From contig CALKCJ010000026.1 of the NCBI GenBank assembly GCA_938082375.1, positions 1 to 64,000 of the forward strand: DNA of 64,000 nt, written 5' to 3'. A program made the position numbers and the translations under genes. Within the stretch, counting starts at the first letter, position 1, and every line of letters starts with the position of its first letter. The notes beneath the pieces are model-generated. The model ran no database searches. It was not told where the DNA came from and saw only the letters and a program-made list of their open reading frames with translations. Of this stretch, positions 1-8,569 are shown piece by piece. Source of the DNA: an uncultured Thermomicrobiaceae bacterium (GTDB lineage Bacteria > Chloroflexota > Chloroflexia > Thermomicrobiales > Thermomicrobiaceae).

Positions 1-82
1 CACAAGTCTGTTTGGTCTCGGCCAAGGCGTGGGAGAACCCGTCGCTTGTCTTCTGGTAGCACCTAGCGATTCCTGTTCCAAG

Positions 83-109
83 TTGAGCACCGGTACTGAG
101 CGCTATACT
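83..109 (+). promoter_or_regulatory. Candidate promoter of the first operon
   Basis: A TATACT -10 box lies at 104-109 and a TTGAGC -35-like box at 83-88. The 15 bp spacer is shorter than the usual 17. The predicted transcript would start near 116, about 27 nt before the GTG start at 143. This is sequence pattern only. Confidence 0.45.
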
Positions 110-142
110 GCAGGGAGCGCTGCTCAACGTGGAGGAGGTACT

Positions 143-1915
143 GTGGAAGCGAGGCCGCATGCTGATGCGATCGACCGCCACACTGCCGGTAAGCGTGAGG
201 TTGACCTCTACGTCAAGACCTACAACACGCTCTTGCGCAGCTCCGGCCCGGTGCCGGTCGAGACGCTGGTACCTGCCCATCTGAATGTCGAGTCGCTGCT
301 TCACCAGGGAGCCCGCGAGCCTGCGCCTGATATGGACGCCTTCATGTACAGCACGCTGCGCCTGCCGGCGGCGATCGTCGACGCCGAGCGGATCGTGCTG
401 GGTCAGTCTGCGGCCGCATTCGCTCGGCACGGCTTTGCCGACCTGGCGCGCTGGCAGCCGGTGACCGCCCCAGGGCGACGTCGCCGCTGGTACTGGAATG
501 GGAAGGGTACCCTCGCCGCCTTCGTTGCCTCGGCATCAGATCTCGACGATGTGATCCCGACGGTCGTCGCTTGGCAGATCGAGTGGAACAAACTACATAC
601 CCTCGCGCAGCAAGGCGAGGAGCTTCGCGAGGCGGTGTTCCAAGCACTCCAGGAGTCTCGGCCATCGCCCGAGCTAGAGCAGCGCGTGCGAACCTCCCTC
701 TCGATCGATGAGCCAGATTGGCAACGTCTCGGTCAGGCTTGGGGTGAGCGCCTGTGGGAGAACCTGAGTAAGGTTCTCCAGGTGAAGAAGCGGCTGACGA
801 TCCAGTTCCTGGCTGGCAGCTACGTCGGCTACGTGCGCTCGGCGCGCGCCTGGTGGACCCCGGTCGAGCGCTTCATGAGCGAGCGTGGCTTGCTCGATCG
901 CCCGCTCTACTTCGTCTCGTCGAACATGCATAGCATCGCCAATGTCCTGTCCGGCGCTGCCCGTCGCCGACGCGATGCGCTCGTGCGCTTTATCGAAGAC
1001 ACCCAGCATCCGGAGCTTCTACCGGAGCTGCGCAAGCTTCAGGCTGGGCAGGTGCGGAGCAGTTGGGAGAACTGGCTCTACTACACCGCGAGACTGTACT
1101 ACGCCAGCCGGCCAGAAGAACGAGTGGAGCGCGACCGCGAGGAACGTGAGCGGGGAATCGTCACGATCGAACCGGATGGGCCGGTCGACGTGGGCGTACA
1201 GGTCATCGAGCTCGACCGGCTGTGCCCAGAGGACTTCGACCCGAGGCTCCACAGCCGAGGCGAGTTCGATCTTCGCTCGGCCGAAGCAGTGATTCTCAAT
1301 ATCAACTACCCTCTAGGCCTTGGAGCCTATCATCTGCTCTCGCAGATCGCGGCCAGCACCTACCAACTCAAAGGAGTGTACATTCTCGGCAAGGCGGCGA
1401 CGCTGAATGCGCGCATCGGCGACGTGATGCTGCCGGACGTCGTCCACGACGAGCACAGCGGTAACACCTATTGGTTCCGGAACTGCTTTGGGGCCCAGGA
1501 TTTGAGGCCATATCTAGTCTACGGCTCAGCGCTCGATCACCAGCGGACGATCTCCGTGCTCGGTACCTACCTGCAGAACCGTGACTACCTTGATCTCTAT
1601 TACAGAGAAAACTACACGGTCGTGGAGATGGAGACCGGGCCCTACTTGAATGCACTCTATGAGGATACCTTCCTGACTCGCTACGGTCAGGGTGAGCACG
1701 TCAACCTGACCGAGATTCCGGTCGACCTCGGGATCATCCACTACGCGTCGGACACGCCATACAGTCGAGCCCACACGCTCGGCGCTCGCGGGCTCTCCTA
1801 CTTCGGCATGGATTCGACGTATGCTTCGACGCTGGTCATTTTGCGCCGGATCTTCGAGCAGGCGGGCGTCGTCGAGCCCGCGGCGACTGTTGCCGGAGGC
1901 CAGAGCAGGCCCTAA
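143..1915 (+). CDS. DUF6909-like protein with nucleoside-phosphorylase-like C-terminal half
   Basis: This is a 590-residue protein starting at GTG 143, chosen because a strong GGAGGAGGT ribosome site ends three bases upstream. An in-frame ATG at 29 has no such site. I associate the family with DUF6909, from memory. The N-terminal two thirds are helical and charged. Around residues 420-480 'GKAATLNARIGDVMLP' resembles the glycine-rich strand and 'iGDvv' motif of PNP/MTA-nucleosidase folds. 'VVEMETGPYLNA' near residue 500 resembles their substrate-binding 'EME' motif. The translin-family gene follows 65 bp downstream and may be co-transcribed. A nucleoside or nucleotide substrate is inference, and the reaction is unknown. 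Confidence 0.75.
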   Translation: MEARPHADAIDRHTAGKREVDLYVKTYNTLLRSSGPVPVETLVPAHLNVESLLHQGAREPAPDMDAFMYSTLRLPAAIVDAERIVLGQSAAAFARHGFADLARWQPVTAPGRRRRWYWNGKGTLAAFVASASDLDDVIPTVVAWQIEWNKLHTLAQQGEELREAVFQALQESRPSPELEQRVRTSLSIDEPDWQRLGQAWGERLWENLSKVLQVKKRLTIQFLAGSYVGYVRSARAWWTPVERFMSERGLLDRPLYFVSSNMHSIANVLSGAARRRRDALVRFIEDTQHPELLPELRKLQAGQVRSSWENWLYYTARLYYASRPEERVERDREERERGIVTIEPDGPVDVGVQVIELDRLCPEDFDPRLHSRGEFDLRSAEAVILNINYPLGLGAYHLLSQIAASTYQLKGVYILGKAATLNARIGDVMLPDVVHDEHSGNTYWFRNCFGAQDLRPYLVYGSALDHQRTISVLGTYLQNRDYLDLYYRENYTVVEMETGPYLNALYEDTFLTRYGQGEHVNLTEIPVDLGIIHYASDTPYSRAHTLGARGLSYFGMDSTYASTLVILRRIFEQAGVVEPAATVAGGQSRP

Positions 1916-1980
1916 GCTCGCAGGCGGCGACCGAACGAGCGCACCGGTGTGCGGTGAGAAGCTGCCAAGGGGTACCTGGG

Positions 1981-2628
1981 ATGGAGCGATCGTCCGAGAT
2001 CTCGCGGGTCACAGAGCGGATTCTGGCCCGGTTGGATCTCGTGAACAGCGCACGGGAGCGTGCGCTGTCCGAGACTCGCCAGCTCACACGCCTCAGCGCG
2101 AACGCTGTCCGCGCCGTCCACCGGGCTGACTATGCCTTGGCCGATGAGCTCCTGGCTCAGGCCCGGGAGATCAAGGAGCGGTTAACGGCGGATTTGGCCC
2201 AGTACCCCGGAGTTTACTGGTCAGGCTATGTCCAGGATGCGCACAAGGAGTTCGCCGAAGCCTGCTTGACCCGGACCCTCATCGGGGGTGACCCGCTGCC
2301 GGGGCCGGAGACGCTGCAGGTCGACGATGCCGTCTACCTCAACGCGCTGGGTGAAGCGGCCGGCGAGCTGCGGCGGCATGTGCTCGATGCCATCCGTCAC
2401 GGTGACCTCGCGCGCGGCGAGGCGATGCTGGACGTTATGGACGAGATCTACGGCGTGCTGGTGCAGGTCGACTACCCTGACGCCGTCACCTATGCGCTGC
2501 GCCGGACGACCGATATGGTCCGTGGGGTGCTCGAGCGCACCCGAGGCGACTTGACGCTGGCGGTGGAGCACCAAAAACTGAGCGAGGCGCTCGCGCGAGC
2601 GAGGGGCTTGCTCCCTGAACGCGGGTAA
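1981..2628 (+). CDS. Translin-family protein
   Basis: This 215-residue, all-helical protein matches what I know of bacterial and archaeal translin-like proteins. It has the central 'YPGVYWSGYVQDAHKEFAEA' segment (about residues 74-93) and the 'LNALGEAAGELRRHVLDAIRHGD' helix. The 'MDEIYGVLVQVDYPDAVTYALRRTTDMVRGVLERTRGDLT' block near the C-terminus also fits. Eukaryotic translin/TRAX bind single-stranded nucleic acid and TRAX cleaves RNA; the role of the bacterial forms is unclear. ATG 1981 is preferred because AAGGGG lies about eight bases upstream; an in-frame start at 1954 lacks such a site. It probably shares a transcript with the nucleosidase-like gene before it. Confidence 0.8.
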   Translation: MERSSEISRVTERILARLDLVNSARERALSETRQLTRLSANAVRAVHRADYALADELLAQAREIKERLTADLAQYPGVYWSGYVQDAHKEFAEACLTRTLIGGDPLPGPETLQVDDAVYLNALGEAAGELRRHVLDAIRHGDLARGEAMLDVMDEIYGVLVQVDYPDAVTYALRRTTDMVRGVLERTRGDLTLAVEHQKLSEALARARGLLPERG

Positions 2629-2737
2629 CCTACTCGCGCGAGCGCTGAATCCCGATTCGCACCGGTCGTCAACCTGTGCGGAACTGTGATCGGCCCTCAG
2701 CTCGCGGCGAACGCCCGGTGATTCGGTGGCCTTGCCT

Positions 2738-3154
2738 TCAGGCGCGCAGCAGCTTCTCGGCCTCCTCTTTGTGCCGTGTTTCGTCCGACACGATGTCCTG
2801 GAGGTCGTTGGCAAGACCGAGGTCGCCAAACTCCTCCGCTTGCTTGACGCGCTCGCTGTAGGCAGCGATCGTCCGCACCTCGGCATCGAGGACGTTCTTA
2901 ATCATCTCGCGGTTGCTGCTCGCCTTCGGTACCGGCAACGGCTCATCAGTCGGCGTGCCGCCAAGTGCAGTGATCTTGTTGGCGAGGAAGAGAGCGTGCC
3001 GCAGCTCGTCCTGGATCTCGCGTTCAAAGAACTCGGCGAGCTCCAGCCGCTCGACACCGGTCGCAGCCGCAGCGTAGTGGATATACATGACGATCGCTTG
3101 CAGCTCACCGGCCAGATCACGGTTAAGCCCGTCAATCAGCGCCGTCTTCTCCAT
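2738..3154 (-). CDS. Ferritin-like diiron protein (bacterioferritin/DUF892-type)
   Basis: This 138-residue four-helix protein carries paired carboxylate/histidine motifs of a ferritin-like diiron site. They are 'GELQAIVMY' in helix 1, 'EIQDELRHA' (E-x-x-H) in helix 2, 'DAEVRTIAAY' in helix 3 and 'SDETRHKEEA' (E-x-x-H) in helix 4. It may store iron or handle peroxide. ATG 3154 is chosen because AAGGAGC sits about eight bases upstream; the longer frame to 3184 adds ten residues without a site. It lies downstream of gcvPB on the same strand with a 183 bp gap, so an operon is not assured. Confidence 0.85.
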   Translation of the reverse strand: MEKTALIDGLNRDLAGELQAIVMYIHYAAAATGVERLELAEFFEREIQDELRHALFLANKITALGGTPTDEPLPVPKASSNREMIKNVLDAEVRTIAAYSERVKQAEEFGDLGLANDLQDIVSDETRHKEEAEKLLRA

Positions 3155-3337
3155 CGGAACGCGCTCCTTCCCGAACGCTCTCACAGTTACGGGCGAGGCT
3201 ACGCTTCGCCCCCTGGTAGTCTGCCATATAGCGCATCAGCGACGCTATGTGCGGCAAGGGGACCGGCAATCCTTTGGCGGCACAGAGGAACGCCAGACCC
3301 GAAGGCGAAATAGCGCTCGGAGTGCGAGGGACGGATG

Positions 3338-4813
3338 TCAATCTGCGGCAGCCGGCAGCGGGGCGCCCGCTGTTGGTTCCCAGCGCAGGTTGAGCTCCCG
3401 GTTCGCACGCACCTCGTCCAGCCGCTTGTAGAACGTACGGTGGGGTGCCTGCTGGACGACCTGGGGTTCACGCTCGGCTTCGTCCGCGATCTGGATCATC
3501 GCGTTGATAAAGGCATCGAGCGTTTCGAGGCTCTCGGTCTCGGTGGGCTCGATCATCAGCGCCTCGGGGACGATCAGCGGGAAGTAGACCGTCGGGGGGT
3601 GGAACCCGAAGTCGAGTAGACGCTTGGCGATGTCCATCGCTCGCACGCCGTGCTGCTTCTGGCGCGTGGCGGAGAGTACGAACTCGTGCATACAGGCACG
3701 GTCGTACGGTACCTCGTAGCGCTCTCGCAGGCGCGTGAGCACGTAGTTGGCGGCCAGCACGGCGTCCTCGCTGACCTGCCGTAAGCCGGCCGCACCGTGC
3801 ATCCGGATGTAGGTGTAGGCGCGTACATGCATGCCAAAGTTACCATGAAACGAGTGCATCTTGCCGATGGACGCCTCCGGCCAGGCCCAGGTGTACTCAG
3901 GGGCGCCCTCCTCGTTGCGGGCGACGACTGGGCCCGGCAAGAACTTTGCGAGGTGCGCCTTGACCCCTACCGGGCCAGACCCGGGGCCGCCACCGCCATG
4001 GGGGGTTGAGAACGTCTTGTGCAGGTTGAAGTGCATGATGTCCACGCCCAGGTCGCCGGGACGAGCGATCCCGAGGATCGCGTTGAAGTTTGCGCCGTCG
4101 TTGTACACCAGGCCACCGATGCTGTGGATAATCTGGACGATCTCGTCGATGTGTTCATCCCAGAGGCCAAGCGTGTTCGGGTTCGTGATCATCAGCGCAG
4201 CAGTATCCGGGCCGGCCAGCCGGCGAAGCTCATCGATGTCCACGTTGCCGCGCTTATCCGACTTCACCTCGACAACCTTGAAGCCGGCCATGGCCGCGGT
4301 CGCCGGATTGGTGCCGTGCGCGGAGTCGGGGATCAGCACGGTCGTCCGTCCGTGATCACCGATGCTGTCAAAGTAGGCGCGGGCGATGAGGATCCCGGTC
4401 AGCTCGCCATGGGCCCCGGCAGCAGGCTGCAACGAGACGGCATCGAAGCCAGCGATCTCGGCGAGATAGCACTGCAGGCGGTACATCAGCTCGAGCGCCC
4501 CCTGCACCGTGCGCGGATCCTGCAACGGATGGATCTGCGCGAAGCCTGGGAGCCGAGCCACCAGCTCGTTGATTTTCGGGTTGTACTTCATGGTGCAGGA
4601 GCCGAGCGGGTACATGTCGATGTCGACGCCGTGGTTGAGTTGCGATAGGCGGGTAAAGTGACGGATAACGTCAACCTCGCTGACCTCAGGCAGCGGGAGC
4701 TCGCTACGCGCGAGCCTATCCGGTACAGCCGCTGCAGGGACGTCCAGTTCGGGGACGGAGACGCCCTCGCGGCCACTCTTGCTCAGTTCGAAGATCAGCG
4801 GTTCGACACGCAT
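3338..4813 (-). CDS. gcvPB: Glycine dehydrogenase (decarboxylating) subunit 2
   Basis: This 491-residue protein is the C-terminal, PLP-binding half of a split P-protein. Together with GcvPA it decarboxylates glycine and passes the aminomethyl group to lipoyl-GcvH. The PLP lysine is K266 in '[21 protein letters not shown]', and '[16 protein letters not shown]' and '[12 protein letters not shown]' are also family blocks. ATG 4813 has GGAGGG eight bases upstream. No gcvPA, gcvT or gcvH adjoins it: the next genes are a ferritin-like protein downstream and a divergent DUF1385 gene upstream. LipA and LipB, which make the cofactor of GcvH, lie 4-6 kb away. Confidence 0.95.
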   Translation of the reverse strand: MRVEPLIFELSKSGREGVSVPELDVPAAAVPDRLARSELPLPEVSEVDVIRHFTRLSQLNHGVDIDMYPLGSCTMKYNPKINELVARLPGFAQIHPLQDPRTVQGALELMYRLQCYLAEIAGFDAVSLQPAAGAHGELTGILIARAYFDSIGDHGRTTVLIPDSAHGTNPATAAMAGFKVVEVKSDKRGNVDIDELRRLAGPDTAALMITNPNTLGLWDEHIDEIVQIIHSIGGLVYNDGANFNAILGIARPGDLGVDIMHFNLHKTFSTPHGGGGPGSGPVGVKAHLAKFLPGPVVARNEEGAPEYTWAWPEASIGKMHSFHGNFGMHVRAYTYIRMHGAAGLRQVSEDAVLAANYVLTRLRERYEVPYDRACMHEFVLSATRQKQHGVRAMDIAKRLLDFGFHPPTVYFPLIVPEALMIEPTETESLETLDAFINAMIQIADEAEREPQVVQQAPHRTFYKRLDEVRANRELNLRWEPTAGAPLPAAAD

Positions 4814-4857
4814 CGACAGTCCCTCCACCCTGCGGAGCTCCACTCCGGTTCGCACCT

Positions 4858-4886
4858 AGCGTAGCACCGCCTTGAAAGCGGGGCAA
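4858..4886 (-). promoter_or_regulatory. Candidate gcvPB promoter
   Basis: Read on the minus strand, TTGCCC (4881-4886) is separated by exactly 17 bp from TACGCT (4858-4863). The gcvPB ATG is about 45 bp downstream. I looked for glycine-riboswitch core motifs between promoter and start and saw none. Confidence 0.5.
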
Positions 4887-4911
4887 TCATCGCACTCGTC
4901 GGTTCGTCTGG

Positions 4912-4917
4912 TAGAAT
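4912..4917 (+). promoter_or_regulatory. Candidate -10 box for the DUF1385 gene
   Basis: TAGAAT at 4912-4917 lies 57 bp before the ATG of the DUF1385 gene, divergent from the gcvPB promoter. No convincing -35 hexamer is seen at 16-18 bp. Confidence 0.35.
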
Positions 4918-4974
4918 GGCTCGCCAGAGCGACGGCCCGCAGGACGCTCCACGTGCGACGAGGGTAGGAGTTCG

Positions 4975-5943
4975 ATGGCCGATCGACGTGCCTACGGCGG
5001 CCAGGCAGTCCTGGAAGGGGTGATGATGCGTGGTCGCCATGACATGGCGGTCGCAGTCCGGGTGCCGAGCGGTGAGATCGTGGTCTGGCACGAACCGATG
5101 AAGCGCGCGACGTTCGGCCAGCGCGTGCGGAATGTGCCGCTCCTGCGGGGGGTCTTTGTGCTGTGGGACACGCTCGTGCTGGGTATGCGCGCGCTCGTCT
5201 TCTCGGCCAATGTCAGCCTGGCTGCGGATGAGCAGAGCCAGCCGCGGGCTCCGAGCGCACCAGCTGACCGACTGCTCTGGTTGACCGTTGCGATCTCGCT
5301 GCTCTTTTCGATTGGCCTGTTCTTCGTTGCGCCGCTGGCACTGGTGAGCCTCGGCGATCGCTGGATCGCCCGGGATCTGGTGAGTAATCTCGCCGAGGGA
5401 GGTGTGCGGCTCGCTATCCTGCTCGGGTACCTCGCGCTGATCGGCCGGATGCCGGATATCCGGCGTGTATTCGGCTATCACGGTGCGGAGCACAAGGTGA
5501 TCAACGCCTACGAAGCTCAGGCACCGCTGACGGTCGAGGGCGTTCGCTCGCATAGTCTCCTTCACCCGCGGTGCGGTACCGGCTTCATCTTGATCGTCGT
5601 CGTGATCTCGATTCTCGTGTTCGCCTTGCTCGGTCGACCGCCGCTGGTCTGGCGTGTGCTATCGCGTGTTGCCCTGGTGCCGGTTATCGCCGCGCTGGCG
5701 TACGAGTTCATCCGGTGGACGGCGACGCATTACCGCTACCGGATCGTTCGAGTCGTCACTTGGCCTAGCCTGGTGCTCCAGCGACTGACTACCCGGGAGC
5801 CGGACGACGGCATGTTGGAAGTCGCAATCGTCGCATTGCGCCGTGTGCTGGCGGCCGAAGGGCACGAGACGGTGGGCTCGGAGCCGCGCTCTCCAGTCGT
5901 TGCGGTCGACCAGTCGGGCCGCCGCCTGGTGAGTGTCACCTAA
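4975..5943 (+). CDS. DUF1385 (YqhQ-family) integral membrane protein
   Basis: This 322-residue protein has the family signature from the start, 'YGGQAVLEGVMMRGRHDMAVAVR'. It is followed by 'GEIVVWHEP' and the central 'FGYHGAEHKVINAYEA' (about residues 163-178) and 'HPRCGTGFILIVV'. Hydrophobic segments near residues 60-75, 90-118, 138-160, 205-222 and 230-245 indicate an integral membrane protein. The function of the family is unknown; in Firmicutes it often sits near prfA, which is not seen here. The last 60 residues are basic and probably cytoplasmic. Confidence 0.9.
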   Translation: MADRRAYGGQAVLEGVMMRGRHDMAVAVRVPSGEIVVWHEPMKRATFGQRVRNVPLLRGVFVLWDTLVLGMRALVFSANVSLAADEQSQPRAPSAPADRLLWLTVAISLLFSIGLFFVAPLALVSLGDRWIARDLVSNLAEGGVRLAILLGYLALIGRMPDIRRVFGYHGAEHKVINAYEAQAPLTVEGVRSHSLLHPRCGTGFILIVVVISILVFALLGRPPLVWRVLSRVALVPVIAALAYEFIRWTATHYRYRIVRVVTWPSLVLQRLTTREPDDGMLEVAIVALRRVLAAEGHETVGSEPRSPVVAVDQSGRRLVSVT

Positions 5944-6006
5944 CTTCGCTTGCGAGCGGACAGGTGGACCGAACACGCTTTGCGGTAGGGTCGAGGAGAG
6001 CAGACT

Positions 6007-7485
6007 TTGAGTAGGTCGTGGAATCTTCCCTCACCGTCTTCCAAGCTCTGGGGGGGACGGTTCAGTAAGGCAACTGACCGATGGGTCGAGGAGCTGAACG
6101 CTTCGATCACGTTCGATCACAGGCTGGCCTACTACGATATCCTGGGTTCGCTGGCACATGTCCGGATGCTCGCACGCCAGGGCATTATCCCCGAAATCGA
6201 CGCGGTGGCAATTGGTGAGGGACTGAGAACGATTCTGGGTGAGCTGCAGCGAGGTGAGTTCACGTTTCGTCTCGAAGACGAAGATATCCACCTGAGCGTC
6301 GAGCGCCGATTGCGCGAGCTCATCGGGCCTGCTGCAGGCCGCCTGCACACCGCTCGTAGTCGCAATGACCAGGTCGCTCTCGACCTCCGCTTATGGACGC
6401 GCGACGCAGTCATCGCGCTTGGACAAGGGATCGGTGAAGTGGTGCGGGCGTTGCTCGACCTGGCTGACCAGCACCGGGAAACGGTGCTGCCCGGTTACAC
6501 GCACCTGCAACGCGCGCAGCCGGTGCTGCTGGCACACCACTTCCATGCGTACGTGGCCATGCTTTTCCGTGATCTGGAACGGCTACGGGAACTGTACCGG
6601 CGGGTCAACCGCTCTCCACTGGGGGCAGGCGCGCTGGCCGGTGTGACCTATCCGGTGGATCGTCAGTATGTCGCCGATCTGCTCGCGATGGACGGGATCT
6701 GCGAGAACAGCCTGGACGCAGTTTCCGACCGTGACTTTGTCATCGAGTTCCTGGGTGACCTCAGCCTCTTGATGACGCACCTCTCCCGCTTGGCCGAGGA
6801 GCTGATCCTGTGGTCGAGTGGAGAGTTCGGCTTCGTCGAGATCGATGACGCGTACGCTACGGGCAGCAGTATCATGCCTCAGAAGAAGAACCCGGACGTC
6901 GCGGAGTTGATCCGCGCGAAGACCGGGCGAGTGGTCGGGCACTTGACCGGCCTGCTCACGGTGCTCAAGGGTTTGCCCCTGGCCTACAACAAGGATCTCC
7001 AAGAGGACAAAGAAGGAGTCTTCGACGCGTTTGACACGGTCTCCCTGATCTTACGGGTGCTCCCGCCCATGCTGCGAACACTCCGGTTCCGAGCCAGCCG
7101 GATGGCCGAGGCCGCTGCTGGGAGCTTCAGTTTGGCGACTGACTTGGCCGACCATCTGGTGCGTCAGGGGATGCCGTTCCGCGAGGCGCACGAGCTGGTG
7201 GGCCGGGTGGTGGCGTACTGCGAAGCGAACACGAAGGACTTTCCGGAATTGACGGCGGCCGAGTGGGCAAGCTTTCACCCGCTCTTGGCCGAGACCCGTC
7301 CGCCACTGACGGTATGGGACGCGGTGCGTGCGCGGGAGGTGCCTGGGGGTACCGGGCCGGGTCAGGTCAGCCAGGCGTTAGAACAGGCAGCAGCGCGGCT
7401 GGCTGAAGAGATCGTGTGGCTCGAGGTCGAGCGGCAACGGGTCGCGACGGCCGAATCGCGCTTGTTGTCCGGAGCGTCGCTGTGA
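6007..7485 (+). CDS. argH: Argininosuccinate lyase
   Basis: This 492-residue enzyme of the fumarase/aspartase superfamily splits argininosuccinate to arginine and fumarate, the last step of arginine synthesis. It shows 'LWGGRFSKATDRWVEELNASI' at the N-terminus, 'TARSRNDQVALDLRLW', 'GYTHLQRAQPVLLAHH' and the superfamily signature 'GSSIMPQKKNPDVAELIRAK'. The TTG at 6007 is used because AGGAGAG ends six bases before it. No other arginine gene is nearby. Its stop overlaps the GTG of the acetyltransferase gene by three bases. Confidence 0.95.
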   Translation: MSRSWNLPSPSSKLWGGRFSKATDRWVEELNASITFDHRLAYYDILGSLAHVRMLARQGIIPEIDAVAIGEGLRTILGELQRGEFTFRLEDEDIHLSVERRLRELIGPAAGRLHTARSRNDQVALDLRLWTRDAVIALGQGIGEVVRALLDLADQHRETVLPGYTHLQRAQPVLLAHHFHAYVAMLFRDLERLRELYRRVNRSPLGAGALAGVTYPVDRQYVADLLAMDGICENSLDAVSDRDFVIEFLGDLSLLMTHLSRLAEELILWSSGEFGFVEIDDAYATGSSIMPQKKNPDVAELIRAKTGRVVGHLTGLLTVLKGLPLAYNKDLQEDKEGVFDAFDTVSLILRVLPPMLRTLRFRASRMAEAAAGSFSLATDLADHLVRQGMPFREAHELVGRVVAYCEANTKDFPELTAAEWASFHPLLAETRPPLTVWDAVRAREVPGGTGPGQVSQALEQAAARLAEEIVWLEVERQRVATAESRLLSGASL

Positions 7486-8000
7486 CGGTACTGAAAGACA
7501 CGCCCCCGAGCAAGCAACGGCCGGCGGTGCAGGTGCGGCCCGTACGCGACCGAGATGATCAGGAAGCGGTCTATGCGATCCGTGAAGAGGTATTCCATCG
7601 CGAGCAGCACCTGACCCCGCACGTACGCGACGATCCGGACGACGCCTACTCTCTGACCGTACTCGCCACCGTCGATGACCAGCCGGTCGGCACCGGCCGC
7701 GTCACGCTCTTCGGTGACGAGGCTCAGATCGCGTGGGTGGCCGTCTTGAAGCCGTACCGCGGCCGCGGCGTAGGCAGCGCCGTCATGGAGTACCTTGTTC
7801 GCTGGAGCCAGGCGCAGGGGGCGCGGTACGTGACGCTCAACGCGCAGACCCATGCGCTGGACTTCTACCGGCGACTCGGTTTCGAGCCGGTTGGCCGCCG
7901 CTTCTACATGGGGCACATCGAGCACCAGGTAATGGTCTTAGAGCTGCGAGCTCGGCCCGAGCGCGAGAGTGCTCGCGGGCACTGGTCACTGCCAATCTGA
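7482..8000 (+). CDS. GNAT-family N-acetyltransferase
   Basis: This 172-residue protein has the GNAT acetyl-CoA binding motif 'VLKPYRGRGVGSAVMEYLV' (R/Q-x-x-G-x-G/A) and a C-terminal 'HALDFYRRLGFEPVGRRFYMGHIEHQVM'. It resembles the ElaA/YjcF group in layout. The start is GTG 7482, overlapping the argH stop (GTGA) with GGAG seven bases upstream, which implies translational coupling. The substrate cannot be read from sequence. An earlier in-frame start at 7416 would lie inside argH and lacks a ribosome site. Confidence 0.85.
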   Translation: MTVLKDTPPSKQRPAVQVRPVRDRDDQEAVYAIREEVFHREQHLTPHVRDDPDDAYSLTVLATVDDQPVGTGRVTLFGDEAQIAWVAVLKPYRGRGVGSAVMEYLVRWSQAQGARYVTLNAQTHALDFYRRLGFEPVGRRFYMGHIEHQVMVLELRARPERESARGHWSLPI

Positions 8001-8059
8001 TCGGCGTGAGACGGCGTGCTATCGATGATATGCGGGATAGAGGACGGAGTAATGACACG

Positions 8060-8470
8060 ATGGCGACCGTAGGCCTGATCGAAGAGCAGGATGCGCCTGA
8101 GAACGTCCAACAGATCTACGATCGTATCAGGAAGGGGTTTGGGGCTGGGCAGGTCCCGACGGCCTACAAGGCGTTTGCTCACAACCCTGGGGTGCTCGAG
8201 GCGCTCGTCGATTACCGCGCGCGGATTATGGATGCCGGTGAGATCGCGCCGGAGATAAAAGAGTGGTTAGCCTGGGCGGCTGTCACATTGACAAATAACC
8301 AGTTCGGCATCAAGGTACACACCGCGCGGCTGAAGAAACAGGGCGTCTCGAACGCCCAGCTCGTTGAGGCGCTTGCGGTGCTCCAGTACTTTACGGGCAT
8401 CAGCGCCATGATCAACGGCCTCGCGCTGGGTGAGGCCGTCGACGAGAGTGTGCCAGACGCATTCCGTTAG
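8060..8470 (+). CDS. Carboxymuconolactone decarboxylase/AhpD-fold protein lacking the CxxC motif
   Basis: This 136-residue helical protein fits the CMD/AhpD family: 'QVPTAYKAFAHNPGVLEALVDYRARIM', then 'EWLAWAAVTLTNNQFGIKVHTARLKKQGVS' and 'EALAVLQYFTGISAMINGLALG'. The histidine of the usual C-x-x-C-x-x-x-H motif remains, but the two cysteines are replaced by Asn and Gly, and the protein has no cysteine. It therefore cannot do disulfide-based peroxidase chemistry as AhpD does. ATG 8060 is used, with GGAG about ten bases upstream; ATG 8030 is possible. Confidence 0.8.
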   Translation: MATVGLIEEQDAPENVQQIYDRIRKGFGAGQVPTAYKAFAHNPGVLEALVDYRARIMDAGEIAPEIKEWLAWAAVTLTNNQFGIKVHTARLKKQGVSNAQLVEALAVLQYFTGISAMINGLALGEAVDESVPDAFR

Positions 8471-8569
8471 CTCGGCTGAGGCTCCCAGCCGCGTTTCTGC
8501 CGTGTTAGAGTACCTTAGAAGCACCGGCTCAGCCGAGCGTAGCGGCGGGCCTTACCGAGGAGCAGAGAC

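Noticed and set aside
4814-4974. Glycine riboswitch before gcvPB
   Set aside because: The leader from the predicted promoter is only about 45 nt and lacks the tandem-aptamer core.
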